Shown piece after piece: positions 41,011 to 49,917 of a stretch of DNA of 64,000 nucleotides. The position numbers and the translations under genes were made by a program. The notes below the pieces were generated by a model that saw only the letters and a program-made list of their open reading frames with translations, made no database searches and was not told where the DNA came from. Origin of the DNA: Streptomyces sp. LaPpAH-108 (GTDB taxonomy: Bacteria > Actinomycetota > Actinomycetes > Streptomycetales > Streptomycetaceae); NCBI RefSeq assembly GCF_000373625.1, contig NZ_KB891994.1, forward strand, positions 434,001 through 498,000, written 5' to 3'. The stretch's first letter is position 1, and every line of letters begins with the position of its first letter.

Positions 41011-42318
41011 GTGACCGAGGCCCAAGACACCGCAGCAGACAGTTCCCTGCGCATCACCGGAGGCACCCCTCCGGACGACGCCGGATCTTCTGTGACGGGG
41101 GCGTCCGCCCTGGCCGGGGCCCCGATCCCGCTGCTCGAGCCCCGTGAGGGCATCCCGCCGGTGATCGCCGACGCGGCCGGGCTCGCCGAGGTCGTCGCCG
41201 CGTTCGCCGCCGGTTCCGGACCGGTCGCCGTCGACGCCGAGCGCGCCTCCGGCTACCGCTATGGCCAGCGCGCCTATCTGGTGCAGCTGCGCCGCCAGGG
41301 CGCGGGCACCGCGCTGATCGACCCGGTCGGCTGCCCCGATCTGTCCTCCCTCGGTGAGGCGCTGTCCGGCGTCGAGTGGGTGCTGCACGCCGCCACCCAG
41401 GATCTGCCCTGTCTGCGCGAGATAGGCATGCTGCCCGACCGGCTGTTCGACACCGAGCTGGCCGGACGGCTCGCCGGGTTCCCCCGGGTCGGCCTCGGCG
41501 CCATGGTGGAGAACGTGCTCGGCTTCGTGCTGGAGAAGGGCCACTCCGCCGTCGACTGGTCCACCCGCCCGCTGCCCGAGCCCTGGCTGCGCTACGCCGC
41601 GCTCGACGTGGAACTCCTGGTGGACCTGCGGGACGCCCTGGAGAAGGAGCTGGACCGTCAGGGCAAGCTGGAGTGGGCCCTGGAGGAGTTCGCCGCGATC
41701 GCCGCCGCGCCGCCCGCCGAGCCGCGCAAGGACCCCTGGCGGCGTACGTCCGGGATGCACAAGGTGCGCAGGCGGCGCCAGCTCGGTGTCGTCCGCGAGC
41801 TGTGGGAGACCCGGGACCGGATCGCCCAGCGGCGGGACGTCTCGCCGGGCAAGGTGCTCAGCGACGCGGCGATCGTGGAGGCGGCGCTGGCGGTGCCGTC
41901 CAACGTCCACGCGCTCGCCGCGCTGAACGGTTTCGGACACCGCATGGGACGGCGTCAGCTGGAGCAGTGGCAGGCGGCCGTCGACCGGGTGAAGGCGCTG
42001 CCCGAGTCCGAACTCCCGCAGCCGGGGCAGCAGCTGACGGGTCCGCCGCCGCCGCGGGCCTGGGCGGACAAGGACCCGGTCGCCGCGGCCCGCCTCTCCG
42101 CCGCCCGCGCGGGGGTCACCGCGCTCGCCGAACAGCTCGACATGCCCCAGGAGAACCTGATCTCTCCGGACACGGTGCGGCGTCTGTGCTGGGAACCTCC
42201 GGTGGTTGTCGACATGGAGTCCGTTTCGGCAGTGCTTCGGGGGTTCGGTGCGCGGGAGTGGCAGATCGCGCAGGTGACGCCGGTGTTGGTGGCGGCACTG
42301 TCTTCCGACGGCGCGTAG
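41011..42318 (+). CDS. rnd: Ribonuclease D-like 3'-5' exoribonuclease with HRDC domain
   Basis: A 435-residue exonuclease of the DEDD superfamily, expected to trim tRNA and other stable RNA 3' ends. The acidic residues lie in PVAVDAERASGYRY (motif I), AATQDLPCL (motif II) and YAALDVELLVDL (motif III). An HRDC domain follows near 225-300 (RRQLGVVRELWETRDRIAQ). The N-terminal 45 residues are a low-complexity extension. GTG start; the upstream TACCCT suggests a leaderless message. Confidence 0.9.
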   Translation: MTEAQDTAADSSLRITGGTPPDDAGSSVTGASALAGAPIPLLEPREGIPPVIADAAGLAEVVAAFAAGSGPVAVDAERASGYRYGQRAYLVQLRRQGAGTALIDPVGCPDLSSLGEALSGVEWVLHAATQDLPCLREIGMLPDRLFDTELAGRLAGFPRVGLGAMVENVLGFVLEKGHSAVDWSTRPLPEPWLRYAALDVELLVDLRDALEKELDRQGKLEWALEEFAAIAAAPPAEPRKDPWRRTSGMHKVRRRRQLGVVRELWETRDRIAQRRDVSPGKVLSDAAIVEAALAVPSNVHALAALNGFGHRMGRRQLEQWQAAVDRVKALPESELPQPGQQLTGPPPPRAWADKDPVAAARLSAARAGVTALAEQLDMPQENLISPDTVRRLCWEPPVVVDMESVSAVLRGFGAREWQIAQVTPVLVAALSSDGA

Positions 42319-42349
42319 TCGCCATAACGGGTTGCGCGGGTATGGCGGG

Positions 42350-42400
42350 TGCGGGCCGCCTGTGGCCGTTCGCGCAGTTCCCCGCGCCCCTAAAAGACAA
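42350..42400. repeat. Streptomyces-type repetitive extragenic element
   Basis: The stretch containing GCGCAGTTCCCCGCGCCCCT followed by AAAAGAC matches, from memory, a short extragenic sequence found many times in Streptomyces chromosomes downstream of genes. It lies directly after the RNase D gene. Copy number in this genome cannot be seen here. Confidence 0.45.
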
Positions 42401-42430
42401 CAACCTCACCCCCTACCGGCCGTGGGCAGT

Positions 42431-42450
42431 CGTTCCGCTGGGGCGGAACG
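42431..42450 (+). terminator. Hairpin after the RNase D gene
   Basis: CGTTCCGC (42431-42438) and GCGGAACG (42443-42450) pair perfectly around TGGG, about 110 bases after the RNase D stop. It is a plausible terminator before the beta-oxidation operon. Confidence 0.5.
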
Positions 42451-42536
42451 GGTGGGCACGGCCCTCAGTGCCGGGTGCCCTGGCAGCCCCGACCCGCCGG
42501 TGTGACGTTCACCGCTAGCCGGGGTGGGGCTGTGCA

Positions 42537-42580
42537 GCTACGTTACTCATAAGTAGCATGGGCTTAAGCAAGCGCTCAGC
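42537..42580 (+). promoter_or_regulatory. Two operator-like palindromes before the beta-oxidation operon
   Basis: TACT-CATA-AGTA (42544-42555) is a perfect 4-4-4 palindrome embedded in GCTAC...GTAGC. Just downstream, TAAGC-AAGC-GCTCA (42565-42578) is a near-perfect 5-4-5 dyad. Both lie within 65 bases of the thiolase start, as expected for TetR-type regulators of fatty-acid degradation genes. Which regulator binds is unknown. Confidence 0.55.
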
Positions 42581-42606
42581 GTCCCGCACCCTGGAGGAGA
42601 GCCATC

Positions 42607-43824
42607 GTGCCTCGTACCGTCAGGGACGTCGTCTTCGTCGACGGCGTCCGTACCCCGTTCGGCAAGGCGGGCCCGAAGGGCATCTACCACGAGACCCGCG
42701 CGGACGACCTGGTCGTGAAGGCGATCCGGGAGCTGCTGCGCCGCAACCCCGGCCTGGACCCGCAGAAGATCGACGAGGTCGCCATCGCCGCGACCACCCA
42801 GATCGGCGACCAGGGCCTGACCCTGGGCCGGACCGCGGGCATCCTCGCCGGTCTGCCGCAGTCGGTCCCCGGCTACTCCATCGACCGCATGTGCGCGGGC
42901 GCCCTGACCGCCGTGACCTCGGTCTCCGGCTCGGTCGCCTTCGGCGCGTACGACGTGGCGATCGCGGGCGGCGTCGAGCACATGGGCCGCCACCCCATGG
43001 GCGAGGGCGTGGACCCCAACCCCCGCTTCGTCAGCGAGAAGCTGGTCGACGAGTCCGCCCTGTTCATGGGCATGACCGCCGAGAACCTGCACGACCGCTA
43101 CCCGCAGATCACCAAGCAGCGCGCCGACGAGTACGCGGTGCGCTCGCAGGAGAAGGCCGCCAAGGCGTACGCCGACGGCAAGATCCAGCAGGACCTGGTG
43201 CCGATCTCGGTCCGCCGCACCAACGAAGAGGCGGGCGAGACCGGTTGGGGTCTGGTCACCGCCGACGAGCCGATGCGCCCGGGCACCACGCTGGAGAACC
43301 TGGCGGGCCTGAAGACGCCGTTCCGCGTGCACGGCCGGGTCACCGCGGGCAACGCGGCCGGTCTGAACGACGGCGCCACCGCGTCGATCATCGCGAGCGA
43401 GGAGTTCGCCCGCGAGCACGGCCTGCCGGTCAAGATGCGCCTGGTGTCGTACGCCTTCGCGGGTGTCGAGCCCGAGGTCATGGGCTACGGCCCGATCCCG
43501 GCGACGGAGAAGGCGCTGGCCAAGGCCGGGCTGTCGATCTCCGACATCGGCCTGTTCGAGATCAACGAGGCGTTCGCCGTCCAGGTCCTCGCCTTCCTGG
43601 ACCACTACGGCATCGCGGACGACGACGAGCGTGTCAACCAGTACGGCGGCGCCATCGCCTTCGGCCACCCGCTGGCCTCCTCCGGTGTGCGTTTGATGAC
43701 GCAGCTGGCCCGCCAGTTCGAGGAGCACCCCGAGGTCCGCTACGGCCTGACGACCATGTGCGTCGGCTTCGGCATGGGCGCGACGGTCATCTGGGAGAAC
43801 CCGAACTTCGAGGGGGACAAGTGA
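42607..43824 (+). CDS. fadA: Acetyl-CoA C-acyltransferase (3-ketoacyl-CoA thiolase)
   Basis: A 405-residue thiolase performing the last step of fatty-acid beta-oxidation: CoA-dependent cleavage of 3-ketoacyl-CoA. The acyl-accepting Cys lies in SIDRMCAGALTAV, the active-site His blocks are FEINEAFAVQ and AIAFGHPLASSGVR, and the second Cys is in TTMCVGFGMG. Length is normal. It begins at GTG 42607 after GGAGG. Its stop overlaps the GTG of the next gene (GTGA), so the two beta-oxidation subunits are made together. Confidence 0.93.
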   Translation: MPRTVRDVVFVDGVRTPFGKAGPKGIYHETRADDLVVKAIRELLRRNPGLDPQKIDEVAIAATTQIGDQGLTLGRTAGILAGLPQSVPGYSIDRMCAGALTAVTSVSGSVAFGAYDVAIAGGVEHMGRHPMGEGVDPNPRFVSEKLVDESALFMGMTAENLHDRYPQITKQRADEYAVRSQEKAAKAYADGKIQQDLVPISVRRTNEEAGETGWGLVTADEPMRPGTTLENLAGLKTPFRVHGRVTAGNAAGLNDGATASIIASEEFAREHGLPVKMRLVSYAFAGVEPEVMGYGPIPATEKALAKAGLSISDIGLFEINEAFAVQVLAFLDHYGIADDDERVNQYGGAIAFGHPLASSGVRLMTQLARQFEEHPEVRYGLTTMCVGFGMGATVIWENPNFEGDK

Positions 43825-45950
43825 GCACCACCACCGAGCTGCTGAAGGGTGCGGCCGAGCTGTTCCCGGACGAGGTCGTCACCTCGGCGCACGTACGCCA
43901 CTTCGAGCTGCCGTTCGGGGCCGGGCGTTTCGCGCTCATCACCCTGGACAACGGCTTCGACCACACCAAGCCGACCACCTTCGGTCCGGCCTCGCTGGCA
44001 AACCTGAACACCGCCATCGACCAGGTCGAGAAGGAGGCGGCGGACGGCGAGATCGTCGGCGTCGGCATCACCGGCAAGCCGTTCATCTTCGCGGTCGGCG
44101 CCGACCTCAAGGGTGTCGAGCTGCTGAAGAAGCACGAGGACGCGCTCGCCATCGGCAAGGGCGGCCACGCCGTCTTCAAGCGCCTGTCGGGCCTCGCCGT
44201 GCCGACCTTCGCCTACTACAACGGCGCGGCCATGGGCGGCGGCGTCGAGGTCGGTCTGCACTGCACCTACCGGACCGTCTCGAAGTCGGTCCCGGCGTTC
44301 TCGCTGCCCGAGGTCTTCCTCGGCCTGGTCCCCGGCTGGGGCGGCTGCGCCCTGCTGCCGAACCTGATCGGCGCCGACAAGGCCGTCTCGGTCATCATCG
44401 AGAACAGCCTCAACCAGAACCGCCAGCTCAAGGGCAAGCAGGTCTTCGAACTCGGCATCGCGGACGCGCTGTTCGAGGGCGCGGACTTCCTGGAGCAGTC
44501 GCTGCTCTGGACCGCCCAGGTCCTCAAGGGCGACCTCACGGTCGAGCGCCCGGCGATCGACCGGGGCGAGGCGTGGGACCAGGCCGTCGCCAAGGGCCGG
44601 TTCATCGCGGACTCCAAGGTGCACGGCGCGGCCCCGGCCGCCTACCGCGCTCTCGACATCATCGAGGGTGCCAAGGACGGGGACCTGCAGAAGGGCTTCG
44701 ACGCCGAGGACCAGGCGCTCGCCGACCTCATCATGGGCGGCGAACTGCGCGCGGGCATCTACTCGTTCAACCTGGTGCAGAAGCGCGGCAAGCGTCCCGC
44801 CGGTGCGCCGGACAAGGCGCTGGCGCGTCCGGTCACCAAGGTCGGTGTCGTGGGCGCCGGTCTGATGGCCTCGCAGCTCGCACTGCTGTTCCTGCGCCGT
44901 CTCGAGGTGCCGGTCGTGCTGACCGACATCGACCAGGAGCGCGTCGACAAGGGTGTGGGCTACGTCCACGCCGAGATCGACAAGCTGCTCGGCAAGGGCC
45001 GTATCCACCAGGACAAGGCCAACCGCCTCAAGGCGCTGGTGACCGGTGTCCTGGACAAGGCCGAGGGCTTCGCGGACGCCGACTTCATCATCGAAGCCGT
45101 CTTCGAGGAGATGGGCGTCAAGCAGAAGGTGTTCGCGGAGGTCGAGGCGGTCGCCCCGGCGCACGCGATCCTCGCCACCAACACCTCCTCGCTGTCGGTG
45201 TCGGAGATGGCGTCGAAGCTGAAGCACCCCGAGCGGGTCGTCGGCTTCCACTTCTTCAACCCGGTCGCGATCCTGCCGCTCCTGGAGATCGTGCGCGGCG
45301 AGCAGACCGACGACGCCTCGCTCGCGACCGCGTTCGCGGTGGCCAAGAAGCTGAAGAAGACCGCGGTGCTGGTGAAGGACGCCCCGGCGTTCGTCGTGAA
45401 CCGCATCCTGACCCGCTTCATGGGCGAGATCCAGAACGTCATCGACGAGGGCACCCCGGTCGAGGTCGCGGAGAAGGCCGTCGAGCCGCTCGGCCTGCCG
45501 ATGTCCCCGCTGGTGCTCCTGGAGCTGGTCGGTCCGGCGATCGGTCTGCACGTCTCGGAGACCCTCAACCGGGCCTACCCCGAGCGCTTCACGGTCTCCC
45601 CGAACCTCAAGGCGGTCGTGGAGGCGGGCAAGCGCGGCTTCTACGTCTACGACAGCGGCAAGCCGGAGCTGGACCCCGAGGTCGCCGCGCTGCTCAAGCA
45701 GGGCGACACCGTCCTGACCGAGGAGCAGGTCCGCGCCCGGGTCCTGGACGCGGTGGCCGAGGAGATCGGCCTCATGCTGGACGAGGGCGTGGTCGCCGAG
45801 GCGCAGGACATCGACCTGTGCCTGATCACCGGCGCCGGCTGGCCCTTCCACCTGGGCGGCATCACGCCGTACCTGGACCGCGAGGGTGTCTCCGAGCGGG
45901 TGAACGGCAAGCGGTTCCTGGAGCCGGGCGTGGCGAGCGTGCCCGCGTAA
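43821..45950 (+). CDS. fadB: Multifunctional fatty-acid oxidation protein (enoyl-CoA hydratase / 3-hydroxyacyl-CoA dehydrogenase)
   Basis: A 709-residue alpha-subunit-type enzyme. The N-terminal crotonase domain (about 40-310) has the oxyanion segments GADLKGVELL and YYNGAAMGGGVEVGLHC and the catalytic Glu region LPEVFLGLVPGWGG. The dehydrogenase domain starts near 335 with VGVVGAGLMASQLA and continues with NTSSLSVSEMA and VVGFHFFNPV, whose His is catalytic. Two C-terminal helical domains follow. It hydrates enoyl-CoA and oxidises the product with NAD+, passing it to the coupled thiolase. A strong terminator follows. Confidence 0.93.
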   Translation: MSTTTELLKGAAELFPDEVVTSAHVRHFELPFGAGRFALITLDNGFDHTKPTTFGPASLANLNTAIDQVEKEAADGEIVGVGITGKPFIFAVGADLKGVELLKKHEDALAIGKGGHAVFKRLSGLAVPTFAYYNGAAMGGGVEVGLHCTYRTVSKSVPAFSLPEVFLGLVPGWGGCALLPNLIGADKAVSVIIENSLNQNRQLKGKQVFELGIADALFEGADFLEQSLLWTAQVLKGDLTVERPAIDRGEAWDQAVAKGRFIADSKVHGAAPAAYRALDIIEGAKDGDLQKGFDAEDQALADLIMGGELRAGIYSFNLVQKRGKRPAGAPDKALARPVTKVGVVGAGLMASQLALLFLRRLEVPVVLTDIDQERVDKGVGYVHAEIDKLLGKGRIHQDKANRLKALVTGVLDKAEGFADADFIIEAVFEEMGVKQKVFAEVEAVAPAHAILATNTSSLSVSEMASKLKHPERVVGFHFFNPVAILPLLEIVRGEQTDDASLATAFAVAKKLKKTAVLVKDAPAFVVNRILTRFMGEIQNVIDEGTPVEVAEKAVEPLGLPMSPLVLLELVGPAIGLHVSETLNRAYPERFTVSPNLKAVVEAGKRGFYVYDSGKPELDPEVAALLKQGDTVLTEEQVRARVLDAVAEEIGLMLDEGVVAEAQDIDLCLITGAGWPFHLGGITPYLDREGVSERVNGKRFLEPGVASVPA

Positions 45951-45968
45951 CGCTCCCCGCCGAGCGAC

Positions 45969-46000
45969 GAAGGGCCCCCGCGGTGACGCGGGGGCCCTTC
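45969..46000 (+). terminator. Terminator after the beta-oxidation operon
   Basis: A perfect 14-base stem (45969-45982 with 45987-46000) closes on the stable GTGA tetraloop, 18 bases after the stop codon. There is no T run, but the stem is among the strongest in the window. Confidence 0.8.
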
Positions 46001-46045
46001 CGCTTGCCCGGCGTTCGGGGTCGTTCACATCTCCCACACCATTTT

Positions 46046-46074
46046 TTCACCTTGTCGATATGGCCGGTTAGAAT
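46046..46074 (+). promoter_or_regulatory. Likely promoter of the Asp2-like gene
   Basis: TTCACC (46046-46051) and TAGAAT (46069-46074) are 17 bases apart, a good vegetative-type promoter, within an AT-rich patch that includes a run of T at 46042-46047. It predicts a leader of about 50 bases. Confidence 0.55.
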
Positions 46075-46133
46075 CTTGCAAGCTTCCGTCAAGGGAGTCG
46101 GTTCATCTCTTACAGAAGCGAGCAAGGCACTCC

Positions 46134-47816
46134 ATGCACACGGCACTTCCGGAACTTTCGCCGAATCTCGCCACTGTGGACCGCCGGAAGGTCGTCACCG
46201 AGACCGACACCCGGGGTGCCGTTCCGGTCGAGTACCGCTTCCGTGCCGCCGATGCCGACGTCCGTCATCTGGTCGTGGTCTTCTCGGGCCTCGGCGCCCC
46301 CAACGGCTACCATTTCGCGGGCCGTTCGCTGAACGCGCTGCGTGCCAACGTCCTGTGGATCAAGGACGACTTCGAGGGCCACTACAGCTACTACCTGTGC
46401 CGCTCGATGAACTTCGACATCGAGGCCACCGTCCACCACCTCATCGAGTCCACCATGGCCCGGCTCAGTCTGACACACGATCAGGTCAGTCTGCTCGGTG
46501 TCTCCAAGGGCGGCAGCGCCGCGCTCTACTACGGCCTGAAGTACGGCTACCGCAACATCGTGACGGTCGTTCCCCAGTTCCTGGTGGGCAGTTACGTGCG
46601 CGACCGCGCGGTGACCGGGCGGTACATGCTCGGCGAGGACATGCCGCAGGAGCACGTCGCCGCCCTGGACGACGCGATCCCGGGGATGCTGCGGATGCGC
46701 GGCGGCCAGGGGCACCACGTCTATCTGTTCACCTCCGAGGCCGACGAACAGTACGAGACGGAGATCGCCCCGCATCTCGACCACTTCTGGGCCTGCGAGA
46801 ACTTCAACCTGGTCAAGACCCGTTCGGAACTGGTCCGCCAGCACGGTGAAGTCTCCGCCTACAACCTCCAGTTGATCCTGGGCGTGCTGGCCGCGCTGGC
46901 CGAGGGCGCCGCACCGCGCCTGGGCTTCCTCGAGAACGGCGACCAGCACGTGGACGAGGAGGCGCGGCGCCGCCATCTGGCCGAGACGCGCGCCGCGGAC
47001 ACCCTGACCGCCGTCCTCACCCAGCAGGACGTGCGCGGCAGCAACCTGCTGCTGAGCGGCGAGGCGTTCCTACCCGGCGAGTCGCCGTACGGCGGCTTCC
47101 CCGAGAGCAAGTCGCTGGTCCTCGAAAACGGCGGCAGGCACTGGGAGTTCCCGCTGTCGACGACCGAGGCGAAGTACACCTACAGCCGCTGGTTCGACGG
47201 TTTCGCGCGGGACTACGCGGACGGCGGCTTCGCGCCCGAGGCGCCCTCCGGCATCCCGCTGCGGGGCATCCCGAGCGGGGCCTACGACCTCTCGGTGCGC
47301 GTCTCCAGCCCCTCGGAGGGCATCGACCGCCGCACCCCGCTGGTGGCCCGGCGCCCCTTCGACATCCGGCGGCCCTACGGCGGCCTGGAGATCGTCTTCA
47401 CCGGTGACGAGAAGCGGGTGCGGGTCATCCGCCGCTCCGTGATCGGCCACTTCTCCCAGGAGGCCGTCTTCTCGCTGGAGAAGAGCTGGCTGGAGGGGCG
47501 CGCGCTGCATGTGGAGGGCGTGTTCTTCGTCAACGGCGTGCCAGCGGACTCCCACCAGCACGCCATGTACTACCTGGTGCTGCGCGGCGCGAAGTCCACG
47601 CACTCCTTCCGGCTCGGCAAGTCCCACCGCCCGAACGCCGTCCGCCCGCACGTGCGGCGCGGTGACTACGGCACCTACGACTACGGCTACTTCGCCACCT
47701 CGGGGTACAAGGGCGTCACGCTGCCGGAGACGGTGGCGGGCGAGTACGAGATGTACCTCTCGATGAGCACGGGCGGTTCGCTGTTCTCCGCATCGGCCGG
47801 ACCGATCACGATCTGA
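46134..47816 (+). CDS. Asp2-like alpha/beta-hydrolase protein, probable cell-surface polymer function
   Basis: A 560-residue protein without a signal peptide. Residues about 40-260 form an alpha/beta-hydrolase domain: VRHLVVVFSGLGAPNGYHFA, then the nucleophile elbow SLLGVSKGGSAALYYGLKYGY (Ser124 in GVSKGGS), with TSEADEQY as a possible acid region. This build resembles the accessory-secretion protein Asp2 and relatives near capsule or teichoic-acid genes, which can acetylate glycans. The C-terminal half (about 290-560) is beta-rich and unrecognised. Its position at the edge of a polymer cluster supports a role in wall glycopolymer modification; that is inference. Confidence 0.7.
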   Translation: MHTALPELSPNLATVDRRKVVTETDTRGAVPVEYRFRAADADVRHLVVVFSGLGAPNGYHFAGRSLNALRANVLWIKDDFEGHYSYYLCRSMNFDIEATVHHLIESTMARLSLTHDQVSLLGVSKGGSAALYYGLKYGYRNIVTVVPQFLVGSYVRDRAVTGRYMLGEDMPQEHVAALDDAIPGMLRMRGGQGHHVYLFTSEADEQYETEIAPHLDHFWACENFNLVKTRSELVRQHGEVSAYNLQLILGVLAALAEGAAPRLGFLENGDQHVDEEARRRHLAETRAADTLTAVLTQQDVRGSNLLLSGEAFLPGESPYGGFPESKSLVLENGGRHWEFPLSTTEAKYTYSRWFDGFARDYADGGFAPEAPSGIPLRGIPSGAYDLSVRVSSPSEGIDRRTPLVARRPFDIRRPYGGLEIVFTGDEKRVRVIRRSVIGHFSQEAVFSLEKSWLEGRALHVEGVFFVNGVPADSHQHAMYYLVLRGAKSTHSFRLGKSHRPNAVRPHVRRGDYGTYDYGYFATSGYKGVTLPETVAGEYEMYLSMSTGGSLFSASAGPITI

Positions 47817-47841
47817 CGGAGCGTCAGGTCAGAATCTGACG
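47813..47841. terminator. Bidirectional terminator with alternative pairings
   Basis: CTGACG (47813-47818), CGTCAG (47822-47827) and CTGACG (47836-47841) allow two mutually exclusive hairpins, the centre arm pairing with either flank. It lies between the convergent Asp2-like and NAGPA-domain genes, starting within the last codons of the former. Confidence 0.5.
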
Positions 47842-47846
47842 CGACG

Positions 47847-49193
47847 TCACTTTCCGGACTCGTCCGGCAGGATGGCGAGCCCGTCGGCGACCGGGCGTTC
47901 GCGCACGGGACCGTCCTCGGTGTCGCGGGGGCTGTTGCGCAGCCGCCCGCACAGGACGACCGAGGTGGAGCCGCCGCCGTCCAGGTTGACCGCGTCCACC
48001 GCGCCGAGGGACCGGGCGAGCCGTGCCGCCTCGGCCGGGGTCGCGCCCACGCTGTGGTGGCGGGAGCGGCCGTCGACGGCGATCAGGAGCAGGGTGCCGT
48101 CGGCCGTGACGGCGGCCACGGTGCGCGGTTCCCGGCGTGTGCCGAGCAGCGCGGTGGCCACCGGGTCGTACGCCCCGCCGCGCAGCAGCCGGGCGCTGCC
48201 GCCCACGGCGGTGTCGACGGGTCCGGGCAGCGGGAGGCCCGCCGGGGCGGTGATCCGCTCCGAGACGGCCATGCGGGTGCCCGGCACCGCGTGCGCGCGC
48301 AGCCAGGCGGCACCGGTCCCGATGCCGTAGAGCGAGCTGCCGTTCGCGGGCAGCGAGCCGCCCGCGGGCGTGCGCAGCCGGAGGACGGTCCCGTCGGCGG
48401 CGAGCAGCGCCTCCGTGCTGCCCTCGGCGCCGGGCGGGGTGTCGCCGCCCCACTCGGGGGCGAAGGAGACCACCTCGTCGGGGTCGGTGCACAGCCCCGG
48501 GAACGGCTTCTCCTGGAGGCGGCCCGTGGTGGCGAGGCGGTCGCCGCCGGTGCCGCCGCAGCCGAGTATGCGGCCGGGCACCCGGTCGACGCCGTCGAGT
48601 TCGCGGACCGCGCCGTCGGCCGCGCGCAGCCCTCCGCGGGTGGCGACCTCGGCCACGCGGGCTTCGAGCCGTCCGCCGGTACGTCCGAGGAGGAGGGCGG
48701 GGCGGCCGTCCAGGGCCTCACTGAGCACCCGGCCGTGTTCCGCGTACAGCCCGATGGGGTCGCCCTCGTAGCCGGAGTGGTGGTGGCCGGTGCGGATGTC
48801 GAAGTAGGTGCCGTTGATCGCGGCGAGCGCGCCGGACCGGTCGGCCAGGGTGCGCACGGTGTCGGCGCGGGTCATGTCGGCGCCGTGCACACCGGTGACG
48901 CGCACGCGGGCGTCGGGGGCGACGCTGAGCACGGTCAGCCGGACGGGGGCGCCGGGCCCGAGGCTCCGGGTGAGCTGCCGGAAGCCGAGGCCCGGGGGCA
49001 GAGCGGTCGCGGCCGGGGCGGGTTCGGCGGGGCCCGGGTCCGCCGAGCCGGAGGACGACGAGGCCGACGACCCCGCCGAGGGCGCCGGAGTCGGCCGCGC
49101 CGGGGAGACCGCGACCGGCGCCGTACAGCCCGCCAGTGTCAACGCGAGCGCGACGACACAGCCCGCCGCCCGGGGGCGCCGGACCCTAGCCAT
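47847..49193 (-). CDS. Phosphodiester glycosidase (NAGPA-domain) lipoprotein
   Basis: A 448-residue lipoprotein with lipobox LTLAGC (Cys23) and a Pro/Ser/Ala-rich linker. The NAGPA domain begins near residue 75 and has AAINGTYFDIRTG in the middle and the C-terminal signature LLLIAVDGRSRHHSVG...AARLARSLGAVDAVNLDGGGSTSVV. Relatives cleave GlcNAc-1-phosphate-type phosphodiesters, which fits turnover of a phosphate-linked wall polymer. Its ATG overlaps the stop of the Ig-like gene by eight bases, so it belongs to the same operon. Confidence 0.82.
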   Translation of the reverse strand: MARVRRPRAAGCVVALALTLAGCTAPVAVSPARPTPAPSAGSSASSSSGSADPGPAEPAPAATALPPGLGFRQLTRSLGPGAPVRLTVLSVAPDARVRVTGVHGADMTRADTVRTLADRSGALAAINGTYFDIRTGHHHSGYEGDPIGLYAEHGRVLSEALDGRPALLLGRTGGRLEARVAEVATRGGLRAADGAVRELDGVDRVPGRILGCGGTGGDRLATTGRLQEKPFPGLCTDPDEVVSFAPEWGGDTPPGAEGSTEALLAADGTVLRLRTPAGGSLPANGSSLYGIGTGAAWLRAHAVPGTRMAVSERITAPAGLPLPGPVDTAVGGSARLLRGGAYDPVATALLGTRREPRTVAAVTADGTLLLIAVDGRSRHHSVGATPAEAARLARSLGAVDAVNLDGGGSTSVVLCGRLRNSPRDTEDGPVRERPVADGLAILPDESGK

Positions 49194-49917
49194 GCACGGC
49201 CAGCGCGCCCGGCGAGGCCCCCAGGTCGCCGATGTGCACGGTCACCTCGGACCACACCCGGTGCCCGTCCTCGCCCTCGAAGGCCAGCTCGAAGCGGTCG
49301 TAGCCGAGGTGTTCGGGGTGGGCCTGGTAGCTGACGCCGCCGTCGGGCGCGTAGGTCAGCAGGCCCCGCTGGGCGCGGCCGACGGCGACCAGGCGCAGAC
49401 CGGGGACCGGGGTGTGGCCGGGCGGCAGCAGGGCGCGCCCGCCGGGGCGCAGGGTGACGCACTGGCCGGGCAGCCAGTGGCGGCGCACCCGGAAGCCGGT
49501 GTCACAGACGGCGGCCGAGGGGACGAGCCGGTCCCCCTCCGCGGCCATCACCCCGACGACGATCCGGGGCAGCACCGTGGCGCCGTCGGGCGCCTGGGGG
49601 TCGATGCGGATCACGCAGCTCACGGTACGCGGCTCGTCGCCCTCGGTGACGTAGGTGGCGTACCGGCCGTTCCCCAGCAGGCTCAGCCCGGGGTGGCGCA
49701 GCATCTCGGCGGCCGGGGCGAGGGATTCGTCGATGAGGTAGCCGTAGGTGCGGTAGGCGCCCTCGGCGGGGGTGAGGGTCAGGGAGAGGGTGATCTCCTG
49801 GCCCGGGGCGACGGGCAGCGCGGGGTCGGCGTCCGCGACGAGGTGCAGGGTGCCCAGGGCCTCGGCGGCGCCGGGGCGGGTGACGTGGGCGAGGGCCAGG
49901 GGATGGTGGTCGTTCAT
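49186..49917 (-). CDS. Protein with cadherin/Ig-like C-terminal domain, unknown function
   Basis: A 243-residue protein with no signal peptide or membrane helix. The first 150 residues are beta-rich (ITLSLTLTPAEGAYRTYGYLID, SCVIRIDPQAPDGATVLPRIV). The last 85 resemble a bacterial cadherin-like or Ig-like repeat (GLLTYAPDGGVSYQAHPEHLGYDRFELAF... WSEVTVHIGD). Its start overlaps the SGNH esterase stop by one base, and its stop overlaps the NAGPA gene start. It is presumably part of the polymer cluster; I do not recognise a family. Confidence 0.65.
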   Translation of the reverse strand: MNDHHPLALAHVTRPGAAEALGTLHLVADADPALPVAPGQEITLSLTLTPAEGAYRTYGYLIDESLAPAAEMLRHPGLSLLGNGRYATYVTEGDEPRTVSCVIRIDPQAPDGATVLPRIVVGVMAAEGDRLVPSAAVCDTGFRVRRHWLPGQCVTLRPGGRALLPPGHTPVPGLRLVAVGRAQRGLLTYAPDGGVSYQAHPEHLGYDRFELAFEGEDGHRVWSEVTVHIGDLGASPGALAVHG

